Below are positions 9,649 to 17,280 of a stretch of 46,898 nt of DNA, one piece after another. A program made the position numbers and the translations under genes. Numbering within the stretch: position 1 is the stretch's first letter; every line of letters starts with the position of its first letter. Source of the stretch: Burkholderiaceae bacterium. GTDB taxonomy: Bacteria; Pseudomonadota; Gammaproteobacteria; Burkholderiales; Burkholderiaceae_D. The stretch spans positions 1-46,898 of the forward strand of contig JAIENA010000148.1 in NCBI GenBank assembly GCA_019751755.1. The letters are read 5' to 3'. Under the pieces are notes generated by a model. It saw only the letters and a list, made by a program, of their open reading frames with translations, made no database searches and was not told the origin of the DNA.

Positions 9649-10188
9649 TTACTTGGGAAAACCTGCCGCGATCGCGGCGCGCGCACCGGCCACGTCGAGC
9701 GGCGGCGCGGCGCGCCAGCGCGCCACCTCGTCCGCCGTATAGGGTTGAAAACCGGCCGGCAAGGTCGGCGCCGAGAATTCGTGCAAGGCCCAGTTGGTCA
9801 GCGCGGCCAGTTCCGCATCCGTGATGCCGGCATTGCGCGCGCCGGGCGCCTGCACCAGGAAGGCACGGCCGGCCAGGGTTTGCTGGAAATGGCCGAGCGT
9901 GCCGCGCATGCTGGGAATGCCGAATTCCGGCGAACCGCTGCCGTCAACCTGATGGCATCCGGAGCAGTACAAACGGAACAGGGTGCGGGCGCGCAACGGG
10001 GTGATGGCCTGCCCGTCCGCACCCGGGCGGGCCTGCGGCGCGGTGCCGGACGGATGCAGTGGCAGCGCCATGGCGTAGCGCCCCTGCACCGGCGCCGCAC
10101 TCTGCGCCGTCGCGGTGGCGCCGTGCAGCAACAGGGCGAGTGCCGGCACCAGCAGCAGCGCCAGCTTGCATGCGGGCGTGGCGCTCAT
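9649..10188 (-). CDS. Monohaem cytochrome c, periplasmic
   Basis: About 179 residues from the ATG at 10188, chosen because it overlaps the stop of the preceding cytochrome gene (ATGA) and starts a signal peptide (MSATPACKLALLLVPALAL). One haem-binding CSGCH lies at about residues 75-79, with possible axial Met in GIPSMRG and further aromatic and Leu-rich helices typical of class I cytochromes. A C-terminal segment with the YTADEVARWR motif resembles one in the neighbouring cytochrome. It probably accepts electrons from the amine dehydrogenase, directly or through the neighbouring cytochrome. It has a single haem site, so it is not a MauG-type dihaem enzyme. Confidence 0.88.
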   Translation of the reverse strand: MSATPACKLALLLVPALALLLHGATATAQSAAPVQGRYAMALPLHPSGTAPQARPGADGQAITPLRARTLFRLYCSGCHQVDGSGSPEFGIPSMRGTLGHFQQTLAGRAFLVQAPGARNAGITDAELAALTNWALHEFSAPTLPAGFQPYTADEVARWRAAPPLDVAGARAAIAAGFPK

Positions 10189-10625
10189 TTTGCCAGCGCC
10201 TGCTTGCGGACCGCGCGCCACTGCGCCACCGACAGCGGCTTGGCGCGCAGCGTCGCCACCTCGTCCGCCGTGGCCGCTGGCGCGTCCTTGTGGCCGGCCA
10301 GGTCGTGCACCAGGTAATTGGCGACCGCCGCGATTTCGCCATCGGTCAGGCGGTTCTGGGTCGGCATTACGCCGTTGAACGTGCCTTCATCGGTGCTGAT
10401 CGGACCATGCATGCCGGCCAGCAGCACGCCGGGCGCATAGCCCGGCACCCGCGACAGCTTGCCCCAGTGGCTGCCCTTGAGCGGCGGCGCGACGCCGGCC
10501 GCGCCCTGGCCCTGGTCCTGGTGGCACATGGCGCAGCTCGATTTGTAAATCTCGGCGCCATTGACTTGCTGCGCCTGGGCGGTGGCGCCGGCCAGCAGCG
10601 TGGCCAGCAGTATCAGTGTGCGCAT
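10185..10625 (-). CDS. Monohaem cytochrome c, periplasmic (amine dehydrogenase electron acceptor candidate)
   Basis: About 146 residues from the ATG at 10625, which follows the amine dehydrogenase small-subunit stop by two bases and begins a short signal peptide (MRTLILLATLLAGATAQA). One haem site, CAMCH, lies in IYKSSCAMCHQDQGQGAAG, followed by VAPPLKGSHW and a Met-containing loop (NGVMPTQNRLTDGEIAAVA) that is a good axial-ligand region, so this is a standard class I cytochrome c. From memory of the published Alcaligenes faecalis aau cluster, a small monohaem cytochrome follows the aauBEDA genes there too. I infer that it takes electrons from the reduced TTQ cofactor towards the respiratory chain. 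Confidence 0.9.
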   Translation of the reverse strand: MRTLILLATLLAGATAQAQQVNGAEIYKSSCAMCHQDQGQGAAGVAPPLKGSHWGKLSRVPGYAPGVLLAGMHGPISTDEGTFNGVMPTQNRLTDGEIAAVANYLVHDLAGHKDAPAATADEVATLRAKPLSVAQWRAVRKQALAK

Positions 10626-10627
10626 GC

Positions 10628-11164
10628 TCAGGCCTCCGCCAGTCCGACCACGGACGCCGTGGTGCAATGGAACATCGAGTTGTCGTTGCTCATGCACCAG
10701 TTGATGTCGTTGTGCAGGCCCATCGCATAGCCGGGACGCTCGCGCAAATTGGTGTTGCACATGCACTTGCCGCACGCGGTCTTGCCGCAGCAATCGTTGT
10801 AGCTGACCAGGTAGTCCTTGCCATCGTTCGGGTTGTGACAGGTGCCGACCCAGCTGACCTTGGACGCATTGGTGCCGGGCGGACATTGCGTCAGCGAGCC
10901 GCCGCAGCATGAGCACAGGAAACCGTCAATGGCGCAGTAGCGCCAGTATTCGCACGCGGTCGGGTCGCCGGCGGCGGCCTTGGGATCGGCCTTGCCGCCA
11001 CCGTGCGCCGCATGCGCCGTGCTACGGTCGAACGGCAGCACCGGCAAGATGAAGGCGGCGCCCACCAGCGCGCGGCTGATGCGGTTGAGCGCGTGGCGGC
11101 GCGACACGGTTTGCGCCAGCTTGCGGCTTTGCCGCTCGGCGAATTGATCGAACCAGTTAAACAT
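10628..11164 (-). CDS. aauA: Amine dehydrogenase small (beta) subunit carrying TTQ
   Basis: A 178-residue protein of the methylamine/aromatic-amine dehydrogenase light-chain family, which carries the tryptophan tryptophylquinone cofactor. The N-terminus has a long twin-Arg-like leader (SRRHALNRIS followed by a hydrophobic stretch at about 32-44). The mature part is Cys-rich (CEYWRYCAIDGFLCSCCGG, CPPGT, NDCCGK, CGKCMCN), the expected disulfide network. The two TTQ-forming tryptophans are Trp105 (SKVSWVGTC) and Trp156 (NDINWCMSN). They are 51 apart, as in methylamine dehydrogenase Trp57/Trp108, and Asp124 (SYNDCC) lies 19 after the first, matching the catalytic Asp76. Symbol follows the aau gene order (B-E-D-A plus cytochrome, no mauG); mauA is the alternative, and substrate class cannot be proven from sequence. 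Confidence 0.93.
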   Translation of the reverse strand: MFNWFDQFAERQSRKLAQTVSRRHALNRISRALVGAAFILPVLPFDRSTAHAAHGGGKADPKAAAGDPTACEYWRYCAIDGFLCSCCGGSLTQCPPGTNASKVSWVGTCHNPNDGKDYLVSYNDCCGKTACGKCMCNTNLRERPGYAMGLHNDINWCMSNDNSMFHCTTASVVGLAEA

Positions 11165-11176
11165 TGTCGCTACTCC

Positions 11177-11818
11177 TTAATGTTGATGGCCAGGGGCGCC
11201 ATGGGCATGGCCATGGGCGTGCTGGTGTTGCTGTTCCGGCGCCAGGAACTCCTGCACCGACGCCACGCCCAGTTCTTGCGCGGTCAGCAGGCTTTCCAGC
11301 TGCTCGCGCGAATTGATCAAGCCTTTGGCGCTGACATTGCCCTGCGCATCGATCAGCACCGCGTATGGCAGGCGCGACACGCGGTAGGCCATGCCCAGCG
11401 GCGCCGACAGCACATACGGGAAAGCGGTCAGGCCATACTCGCGGCGGAACGCCTGGTGTTCGACGGTGTCGCCGTCGCTGGCCAGCACCATGCGCAGCCA
11501 GCCGCTTTCGGCGCGCTGCAGCGACTTCAGGACCGGCAACAGTTTCTTGCACACCGGGCAGGTCGGCGACAGGAAGAACAGCAAGGTGCTGGCGCCCGCA
11601 GCGCCCGGCAGTTGCAGGCTGCCGTTGTCGAGCGTGCGCAGCGCCATGGCCGGTGCGGCGTCGCCGACCTTGGGCCCGGAATCGGTCACCAGCGCCCCCA
11701 TCGGCGCCACCCGTTCAAACAGCACGCCGACCTGGCGCGCCAGCGCCATCACCATGGCCACCAGCGCCAGCAACACGCACCACACCAATCCGTTCGATAC
11801 CAGCAAAGCGGTTTCCAT
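11177..11818 (-). CDS. aauD: MauD-type thioredoxin-like maturation protein
   Basis: A 213-residue membrane-anchored thiol-disulfide protein needed, in the mau and aau systems, for folding of the disulfide-rich small subunit. Seen: one N-terminal membrane anchor (about 7-28), then a thioredoxin fold with the redox motif CPVC in FFLSPTCPVCKKLLPVLK (about 94-110). The start ATG has an AAGGAG site seven bases upstream. Unusually, the C-terminus ends in a His-rich tail (QQHQHAHGHAHGAPGHQH, seven His) that could bind metal. The gene lies 36 bp after MauE and 12 bp before the small-subunit gene. A MauD homologue is established by context and CPVC; the tail's function is unknown. Confidence 0.92.
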   Translation of the reverse strand: METALLVSNGLVWCVLLALVAMVMALARQVGVLFERVAPMGALVTDSGPKVGDAAPAMALRTLDNGSLQLPGAAGASTLLFFLSPTCPVCKKLLPVLKSLQRAESGWLRMVLASDGDTVEHQAFRREYGLTAFPYVLSAPLGMAYRVSRLPYAVLIDAQGNVSAKGLINSREQLESLLTAQELGVASVQEFLAPEQQHQHAHGHAHGAPGHQH

Positions 11819-11854
11819 TTGTTTTCTCCTTCAAGTTTGATAACGTATTTTTTT

Positions 11855-12397
11855 TCAATCGAGCACGCGCTGTGGCGGCAGGTTGGCCAGCACCTGGTTC
11901 AGCGCGAGGTACATGCCCATCAACACCAGCGCGCCGGCGTTGATGCTGAGCCAGTCGATCCAGCCCGGCTCACGGGACAGTTCCCATGCCACCGGCAGCG
12001 CCAGTGGCAGCGCCGCCAGCGCCAGCAAGGCATTGCGCGCCACCAGGGCCCAGCGGATCACTTGCGTGCCGTCTGCCCCGCCGCAACCGCAATCGATGGT
12101 GTCGCGGCCCCGCTGCAGGTTGCAGGCCATGGCGCCGGCATAGGCCAACAGCAGCACGGCCGACAGCAGCGCGGCAACCGGACGGCTGATGGCATCGAGC
12201 CAGCCCAGCGCGGCCAGGGCTTCCAGCAGCGGCACCGCGACGGCGGCCGGCGTGGCCAGCGCGCGCGGCAACACGCGGTAATCGATCAGCTGTTGCTGGA
12301 ACAGGCGCCACGCCAGCAGCTTGTGGGTGGCGGCGACGCCAAACAGCAGGGCAAAGAACGCGCCCGGCAACAACATCAGAACCGGATCGGTGCTCAT
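11855..12397 (-). CDS. aauE: MauE-type membrane maturation protein
   Basis: A 180-residue integral membrane protein of the MauE/DoxX-like family. Four to five hydrophobic helices are visible (about 5-25, 45-65, 72-90, 118-137, 148-170). The hallmark cytoplasmic/periplasmic loop LQRGRDTIDCGCGGADG with its CGCGG cysteines is present. MauE works with MauD in small-subunit export and disulfide formation. Its start overlaps the large-subunit stop by ATGA. Gene order large subunit, MauE, MauD, small subunit is identical to mauBEDA and aauBEDA. Confidence 0.93.
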   Translation of the reverse strand: MSTDPVLMLLPGAFFALLFGVAATHKLLAWRLFQQQLIDYRVLPRALATPAAVAVPLLEALAALGWLDAISRPVAALLSAVLLLAYAGAMACNLQRGRDTIDCGCGGADGTQVIRWALVARNALLALAALPLALPVAWELSREPGWIDWLSINAGALVLMGMYLALNQVLANLPPQRVLD

Positions 12398-13575
12398 GGC
12401 GCATCCACCTGCAGCGGCGCGTCGCCCACCGGCGCCGACACATAGACTTCACGCATCGATGGCAGCGCGTACGCCACCACCTGGTTGGTGACACCGTTCA
12501 GCGCATACAGGTAGCCCGGCGCGCTGTCGCCGACCTGCAGCGCGATCGCGTTTTTCGACTTGGTGCGCGCCAGGCGCTTGCCGCTGGCCAGGTCCACGGT
12601 CCAGATTTCCTGCGCGGGGAACTTGTGGCTGCCCTCCTGGCCTTTCGGATGCATGCCGACCAGCAGGCGGTTGCGTTCCCGGTCCAGCGCAAACGCCTGG
12701 TAGCCGCCCGGGCGCCAGCCCTGCTTGCGGTCGGCCTCTGTCACGAACGGGACGGTGTGTTCCAGCACGGGTTCGGCGCCGCGCAAGTCGGCCTTGTGCA
12801 GGCGGCCGTGGAACGTCACGAAGTAATAGCGTCCCGCATGCGACGGTGACGGGACGTACACCGGATCGTCACCGGCGTCGAAAAACTTGGGCGACACGGC
12901 GCGCTGCGCCACCTTGCCCGTGGCATCGAGTGTCACGGTGGCGAACCTGCCGTCACCGCACAGCATGGAAATGCGCAGCGCCTCGGTTTGCGACGGATAG
13001 ATGCCATAACAGCCGGGGCTCGGCACTTCGGCCAGCACGGTCTTTTGCTGCAAGTCGACCACCGTGACGGAGGTCGCCGGCGTGGCGTTTTGTACATACA
13101 GGTAGCGCCCGTCAAAGGACGTTTGCAGCAGGTTATGCAGGAACGCGGCTTGTGCCTTCTTGTTCGGGATCGCCACATCGCCCACCATGCGCAACGTGTC
13201 CGCGTCATAGATCTCGACCATGTCGTGGCGCTCGCCGTGCGTATGGCGCGTCATATACGTCGCCGCCACATACAGCCGCTTGCCATCCGGCGACGTGGTG
13301 AACGCCCCCGCATAACCGGCGTCAACCACCCCGGCAAATTTGCCGTTGCGGCCATCGAGCACATGGACCCGGGCGTCGGACAGGTGGCCGATCGAAAAAT
13401 CGGACACGTACAGGCGCGGCATGGCCTCTGGCAGCGCCACGCCATCCTTCAGGCGTTCCGGTTCGAATTCCGCGGCGTGCACGCCGCAGGACAGCAGCGC
13501 CAGCGTGGCCAGTGCGTTTGCCAATGGATTTACCGCACTGCAAGTTTGAAATATCGACATCATGCTCTTTCCCAT
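12394..13575 (-). CDS. aauB: Amine dehydrogenase large (alpha) subunit
   Basis: A 393-residue secreted seven-bladed propeller that holds the TTQ subunit and shapes the substrate channel. Seen: a signal peptide ending near SCGVHAAEF; family motifs RLYVSDFSIGHLSDARVHVL, TTSPDGKRLYVAATYMTRHT with the ERHDMVEIYD region, SPGCYGIYP, YFVTFHGRLHKADL, WRPGGYQAFALD and AQEIWTVDLASGKRLART. The ATG at 13575 has little upstream Shine-Dalgarno; the ATG at 13563 or 13560 is preceded by GGGAAAGAGC and may be the true start, with no effect on the mature protein. This is the first gene of the operon and faces a divergent AraC regulator. Confidence 0.93.
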   Translation of the reverse strand: MGKSMMSIFQTCSAVNPLANALATLALLSCGVHAAEFEPERLKDGVALPEAMPRLYVSDFSIGHLSDARVHVLDGRNGKFAGVVDAGYAGAFTTSPDGKRLYVAATYMTRHTHGERHDMVEIYDADTLRMVGDVAIPNKKAQAAFLHNLLQTSFDGRYLYVQNATPATSVTVVDLQQKTVLAEVPSPGCYGIYPSQTEALRISMLCGDGRFATVTLDATGKVAQRAVSPKFFDAGDDPVYVPSPSHAGRYYFVTFHGRLHKADLRGAEPVLEHTVPFVTEADRKQGWRPGGYQAFALDRERNRLLVGMHPKGQEGSHKFPAQEIWTVDLASGKRLARTKSKNAIALQVGDSAPGYLYALNGVTNQVVAYALPSMREVYVSAPVGDAPLQVDAP

Positions 13576-13895
13576 CGTTTGTTATCTGGTCATGCCAGCT
13601 TTGCAAGCGGCATGACCGAACTGTAGGGGCCGGGGCGCGATGGCGTTATCCGGAATCGGCAGATCGTCGGCGCTGCCGTCGCCGCGTGGCCGGGGCGGTG
13701 GCGCGGCGGCCGGAAAAACCGCGCGCCGACGACCGGCACAGGCGCCGGGCGGAGCGGTTGTGGCCTAAAAGGGGAAAATAAATCGGCGCAATTGCGTGGC
13801 AATGCCGCCACAAACGGCGATGGATTTGCGAATTCCGGATATTGCCGTCGCTAGCATGGCGGTAGCATCAGGCGTACGTCATCTCGAAAAGCACC
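13576..13895. promoter_or_regulatory. Divergent control region with a 10-bp inverted motif
   Basis: This 320-bp gap separates the amine operon from its divergent AraC-family regulator. It contains TATCCGGAAT at 13647-13656 and its exact reverse complement ATTCCGGATA at 13832-13841. When both are read in the same sense, flanking bases also agree (GGC-NN-TATCCGGAAT-NN-GC). One copy lies about 75 bp upstream of the operon start and the other about 55 bp upstream of the regulator start, so they are good candidates for operator sites of that regulator. A smaller dyad GTGGC-AATGCC-GCCAC lies at 13796-13811. No convincing sigma-70 hexamers stand out. Confidence 0.5.
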
Positions 13896-14888
13896 ATGCA
13901 CACCGTCCCCACCACCATCCAGCGCTGGCAAAGCCAGGACATCGATGAGCAATCGAGCTTGTTGCATGGCTGGGAACAAGAATACCGCCAGCTCAGTTGC
14001 GGCAAATTCCTCGGTACCGTATCGACCGTGCACGGGCCCCGCATCACCATCGTCGGCGAGCAAACCAACCAGGCGCTGCACCAGCGCGTGACGCCGCCCG
14101 AGGACAGTCTGGTGTTCGGACTGGTGCTGAACCGCGACAATGCGCTGCAGGTGGACCGCCGCAGCGTCAGCACCTCGTCGCTGATCGTGCTCGAAGGGGG
14201 CAAGCAATACGACTTCCGCACCGACGGCAGCACGGAATTGCTGGGCATCGCCATGGAAAGCAGTTTGTTCATGAACCGTGACGGCGGTATCCATAGCGTG
14301 GTGGAACAGGCGCTGGCGCAAAACGTGGTGCCGATGGCGCAGGGCGCGACCATGATGCTGCGCCACTTCTGGCTGATGCTGTCGCAGATTCTGCAAAACG
14401 AAACCACCTGGCCCGCCAGCATGCCGATGTCGCTGCTGGCCGACACCGCGCTGAACAACCTGCTGCTGGCGCTGAACATGAGCGCGATGCAGGAAACGCC
14501 GCCGCAGCCGTATTCGGGCGATCGCCAGGCACGCGTGGTGCGCCAGGCGATCCGCTACATGCAGGACCGCCTGGACCAGGAATTCAGCATTGCCGACGTG
14601 TGCGCGGCGACCCATGTCAGCCAGCGCACCTTGCAATACCATTTCGAAAATTGCCTCGAGATGTCGCCCCAGCAATACCTCAAAGTCATGCGCCTGAACG
14701 CCGCACGCAGCCTGCTGCGCAGCCACGCCGGCGGGCGCTCGAAATACCCGCCCAGCATCGCCGAAATCGCCGCCCAGTGCGGCTACGACCACCCCAGCCG
14801 CTTTGCCGGCGACTATAAACGCCAGTTCGGCGTGCTGCCGTCGGAAACCCTGCGCATGCCGGCCGACGTGGCCCTGCCCTCGCCTTAG
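13896..14888 (+). CDS. AraC-family transcriptional regulator
   Basis: A 330-residue regulator. The N-terminal two thirds resemble the AraC-binding-domain-like fold (cupin-type strands, e.g. SSLIVLEGGKQYDFRTDGS). The C-terminal DNA-binding domain has two helix-turn-helix motifs: FSIADVCAATHVSQRTLQYH (about 230-250) and SIAEIAAQCGYDHPSRFAGD with YKRQFGVLPSETLR at the end, the classic AraC signature. It is transcribed away from the amine dehydrogenase operon and very likely controls it in response to an amine or its aldehyde. The ORF starts at an ATG with a weak purine-rich upstream stretch (GAAAAGCACC). AraC regulators next to amine oxidation genes (EutR/FeaR-like) are common; the ligand is inferred only. 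Confidence 0.92.
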   Translation: MHTVPTTIQRWQSQDIDEQSSLLHGWEQEYRQLSCGKFLGTVSTVHGPRITIVGEQTNQALHQRVTPPEDSLVFGLVLNRDNALQVDRRSVSTSSLIVLEGGKQYDFRTDGSTELLGIAMESSLFMNRDGGIHSVVEQALAQNVVPMAQGATMMLRHFWLMLSQILQNETTWPASMPMSLLADTALNNLLLALNMSAMQETPPQPYSGDRQARVVRQAIRYMQDRLDQEFSIADVCAATHVSQRTLQYHFENCLEMSPQQYLKVMRLNAARSLLRSHAGGRSKYPPSIAEIAAQCGYDHPSRFAGDYKRQFGVLPSETLRMPADVALPSP

Positions 14889-15026
14889 GCTTAGGCTTAG
14901 CGCTCGCCTTCGCCTGCGGCACGTTATACCCGCCAGGTATGGAACGTGATCCAATCGGTCTTGGACGCGCGCGCCGCCGCTGCCTATCATCGGTAGCACG
15001 ATCCAACCCGGTTATAGCGAGGCCCC

Positions 15027-16169
15027 ATGCACCATACCCCGATAGATATCATCAGCGTCGACGTGCTGCTGTTCGATGTGCCCACCATCCGCCCGCACCA
15101 GTTGTCGGTCGCCACCATGCGCCGCCAGGACCTGGTGCTGGTCCGCCTGCGCTGCGCTGACGGCCACACCGGCTGGGGCGAAGCTACCACCATCGGCGGC
15201 CTGGCCTACGGCGAAGAAAGCCCGGAAAGCATCCGCGCCAATATCAACGCCTATATGGCGCCGCTGCTGGTGGGGCGCGACGCCAGTCTGCCGGCGGCCC
15301 GCATGGCCGACTTGCGCCAGCACCTGCAAGGCAACCGTTTTGCGCTGTGTGCGATCGAGACCGCGCTGTACGACGCGCAGGCGCGCCGCTTGAACGTGCC
15401 GCTGTCGGCCCTGTTTGGCGGCCGCCTGCGCGACAGCCTGCCGGTCGCCTGGACCTTGGCCAGCGGCGACACCGCGCGCGATATCGCCGAAGCCGAGCAC
15501 ATGCTCGAGATCCGGCGCCATCGCGTGTTCAAGCTGAAAATCGGCGCCCGCGCGGTACGCGCCGATTGCGCCCACGTGGCCGCCATCAAGCACGCGCTGG
15601 GCGAGCGCGCCAGCGTGCGGGTCGACGTCAACCAGGCCTGGAGCGAGACCGACGCCATGCTGGGCATGGCGATCCTGGAACAGGCCGGGGTCGACCTGGT
15701 GGAGCAGCCGATCGCCGCCCACAACGTGGAAGGCATGCGCCGCCTGCGCCATCAGCACCGTATCGCGCTGATGGCGGATGAGGCGCTGCACGGCCCGATC
15801 GACGCTTTCCGGCTGGCGCAACAGCGCGCCGCCGATGTCTTCGCGGTCAAGATCACCCAATCCGGCGGCCTGGAAGGCGCGCGCCAGGTTGCCGCCATTG
15901 GCGCGGCCGCCGGGATCGAACTGTATGGCGGCACCATGCTGGAGGGCGCGGTTGGCACCATCGCGTCGGCGCAACTGTTCGCCACGTTCGCGCAACAAGC
16001 CTGGGGCACGGAATTGTTCGGTCCCCTGTTGCTGACCGAGGACATCCTGCGCACCCCGCTGCAATACCAGGACTATGCGCTGCAATTGCCGTCCGGCCCC
16101 GGCCTGGGTATCGACATCGATGAAGACAAGGTCGACCACCTGCAGCGCCACGGCCGCTTCGCGCGTTGA
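15027..16169 (+). CDS. catB: Muconate cycloisomerase
   Basis: A 380-residue enolase-superfamily enzyme that converts cis,cis-muconate to muconolactone in the catechol branch of the beta-ketoadipate pathway. Active-site residues are visible in order: Lys169 and Lys171 in VFKLKIGA, metal ligands Asp200 (VDVNQAW), Glu226 (LVEQPI) and Asp251 (MADEAL), and Lys275 in AVKITQSGG. N-terminal capping domain starts IDIISVDVLLFDVPTIRPH. A GAGG ribosome site precedes the ATG. It leads a three-gene catBCD run with catC 30 bp downstream. Chloromuconate cycloisomerases are close relatives, but catC and the lactonase downstream fit the ordinary catechol route. Confidence 0.96.
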   Translation: MHHTPIDIISVDVLLFDVPTIRPHQLSVATMRRQDLVLVRLRCADGHTGWGEATTIGGLAYGEESPESIRANINAYMAPLLVGRDASLPAARMADLRQHLQGNRFALCAIETALYDAQARRLNVPLSALFGGRLRDSLPVAWTLASGDTARDIAEAEHMLEIRRHRVFKLKIGARAVRADCAHVAAIKHALGERASVRVDVNQAWSETDAMLGMAILEQAGVDLVEQPIAAHNVEGMRRLRHQHRIALMADEALHGPIDAFRLAQQRAADVFAVKITQSGGLEGARQVAAIGAAAGIELYGGTMLEGAVGTIASAQLFATFAQQAWGTELFGPLLLTEDILRTPLQYQDYALQLPSGPGLGIDIDEDKVDHLQRHGRFAR

Positions 16170-16199
16170 CCTCCACCCACTCCGATTGAAAGGATCACC

Positions 16200-16490
16200 A
16201 TGCTGTTCAAAGTTGCCATGACGGTCGCACTGCCACACACCATCAGTGCGGAACAGGCCGAGCGCCTGAAAGCCGAGGAACGCGCACGCGCGCAGCAATT
16301 GCAGCGCAGCGGCACGTGGCGCCACCTGTGGCGCGTGGCCGGGCGCTATGCCAACGTCAGTATCTTCGACGTCGCAAGCGCCCAGGAATTACACGACATC
16401 CTGTCGTCGCTGCCGCTGTTCCCTTATATGGACGTGACGGTGGAAGCCCTGTGCCGCCACCCTTCGTCGATCCATGATGATGACCGCTGA
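16200..16490 (+). CDS. catC: Muconolactone delta-isomerase
   Basis: A 96-residue protein of the muconolactone isomerase family, which isomerises muconolactone to 3-oxoadipate enol-lactone as a ring-shaped homodecamer. Seen: MLFKVAMTVALPHT start, conserved EERARAQQLQRSGTWRHLWR helix region, ANVSIFDVAS and LFPYMDVTVEAL near the end, and full length for the family. An AAAGGA site lies six bases before the ATG. It overlaps the downstream enol-lactonase by 17 bp, so the two are translationally coupled. Confidence 0.96.
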   Translation: MLFKVAMTVALPHTISAEQAERLKAEERARAQQLQRSGTWRHLWRVAGRYANVSIFDVASAQELHDILSSLPLFPYMDVTVEALCRHPSSIHDDDR

Positions 16491-17280
16491 CATGACGCGC
16501 GTGCTCGATACCGGTGCGCGCCGGATCGCCTATACACTGGAGGGCCCGGCGGGCGCGCCGGTGGTGGTGCTGTCGAATTCCCTCGGCGCCACCATGGCGA
16601 TGTGGGCGCCGCAGGCCGCCGCGCTGGCAAGCCGCTGGCGCGTGCTGCGCTACGATACGCGCGGCCATGGCGCATCCGGCCCACATGACGCCAGCGCCGG
16701 CTACGCCTTGGCCGACCTGGGCGGCGACGTGCTGCGCCTGATGGATGCGCTCGATATCGGACAGGCCGACTTTTGCGGCATTTCGATGGGCGGCATCACC
16801 GGCCTGTGGCTGGGCGTACACGCGCCAGAGCGGCTGCGCCGGCTGGTGGTGGCCAACAGCGCCGCCCGCATCGGCACGGCGAAGGGCTGGCGCGAACGCG
16901 CGGACCAGGTCTTGGCTTGCGGCATGGACGGCGTCGCCGCTGGCGCGCCAGAGCGCTGGTTTACGCCAGGCTTCCAGCGCCGCGCGCCGGCCACTGTGCA
17001 AGCGCTGCTCGCGGACTTGCGCGGCACCGCGCCGGCCGGCTACGCGGCCTGCTGCCTGGCGCTGGCGCAGGCCGATGTGCGCGACGACATCACCGCCATC
17101 ACAATCCCGGCGCTGCTGGTCGCGGGCGCGCACGATCCCGTCACCACGGTGGCCGATGCGCACGCCATGCGCGAACGCATGCCGCAGGCGCACATGGTCA
17201 CGCTGCCGGCAGCGCACCTGTCCAATCTCGACGCCGAACAGGGCTTTACCGACGCTTTGCTGACGTTCCTCGGCGCCTAG
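16474..17280 (+). CDS. pcaD: 3-oxoadipate enol-lactonase
   Basis: A 268-residue alpha/beta hydrolase that opens 3-oxoadipate enol-lactone to 3-oxoadipate (beta-ketoadipate), the last step of the catechol branch encoded here. Catalytic triad: Ser104 in the nucleophile elbow CGISMGG, Asp221 in VAGAHDP, His248 in LPAAHLSNL. The oxyanion-loop motif VLSNSLGATM is typical of PcaD/CatD. Three ATG codons are in tandem at 16474-16482; the first is used here, although any may start translation. It ends four bases into the convergent LysR gene. catD is an equally valid symbol. Confidence 0.95.
   Translation: MMMTADMTRVLDTGARRIAYTLEGPAGAPVVVLSNSLGATMAMWAPQAAALASRWRVLRYDTRGHGASGPHDASAGYALADLGGDVLRLMDALDIGQADFCGISMGGITGLWLGVHAPERLRRLVVANSAARIGTAKGWRERADQVLACGMDGVAAGAPERWFTPGFQRRAPATVQALLADLRGTAPAGYAACCLALAQADVRDDITAITIPALLVAGAHDPVTTVADAHAMRERMPQAHMVTLPAAHLSNLDAEQGFTDALLTFLGA

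Noticed and set aside
9649-10625. MauG-type dihaem maturation enzyme
   Set aside because: Each cytochrome has only one CxxCH and is far shorter than MauG.
14889-15026. TTAGGC repeats after the AraC gene as a regulatory element
   Set aside because: Only about two and a half copies (GGCTTAGGCTTAGC) and no defined role; too weak to annotate.
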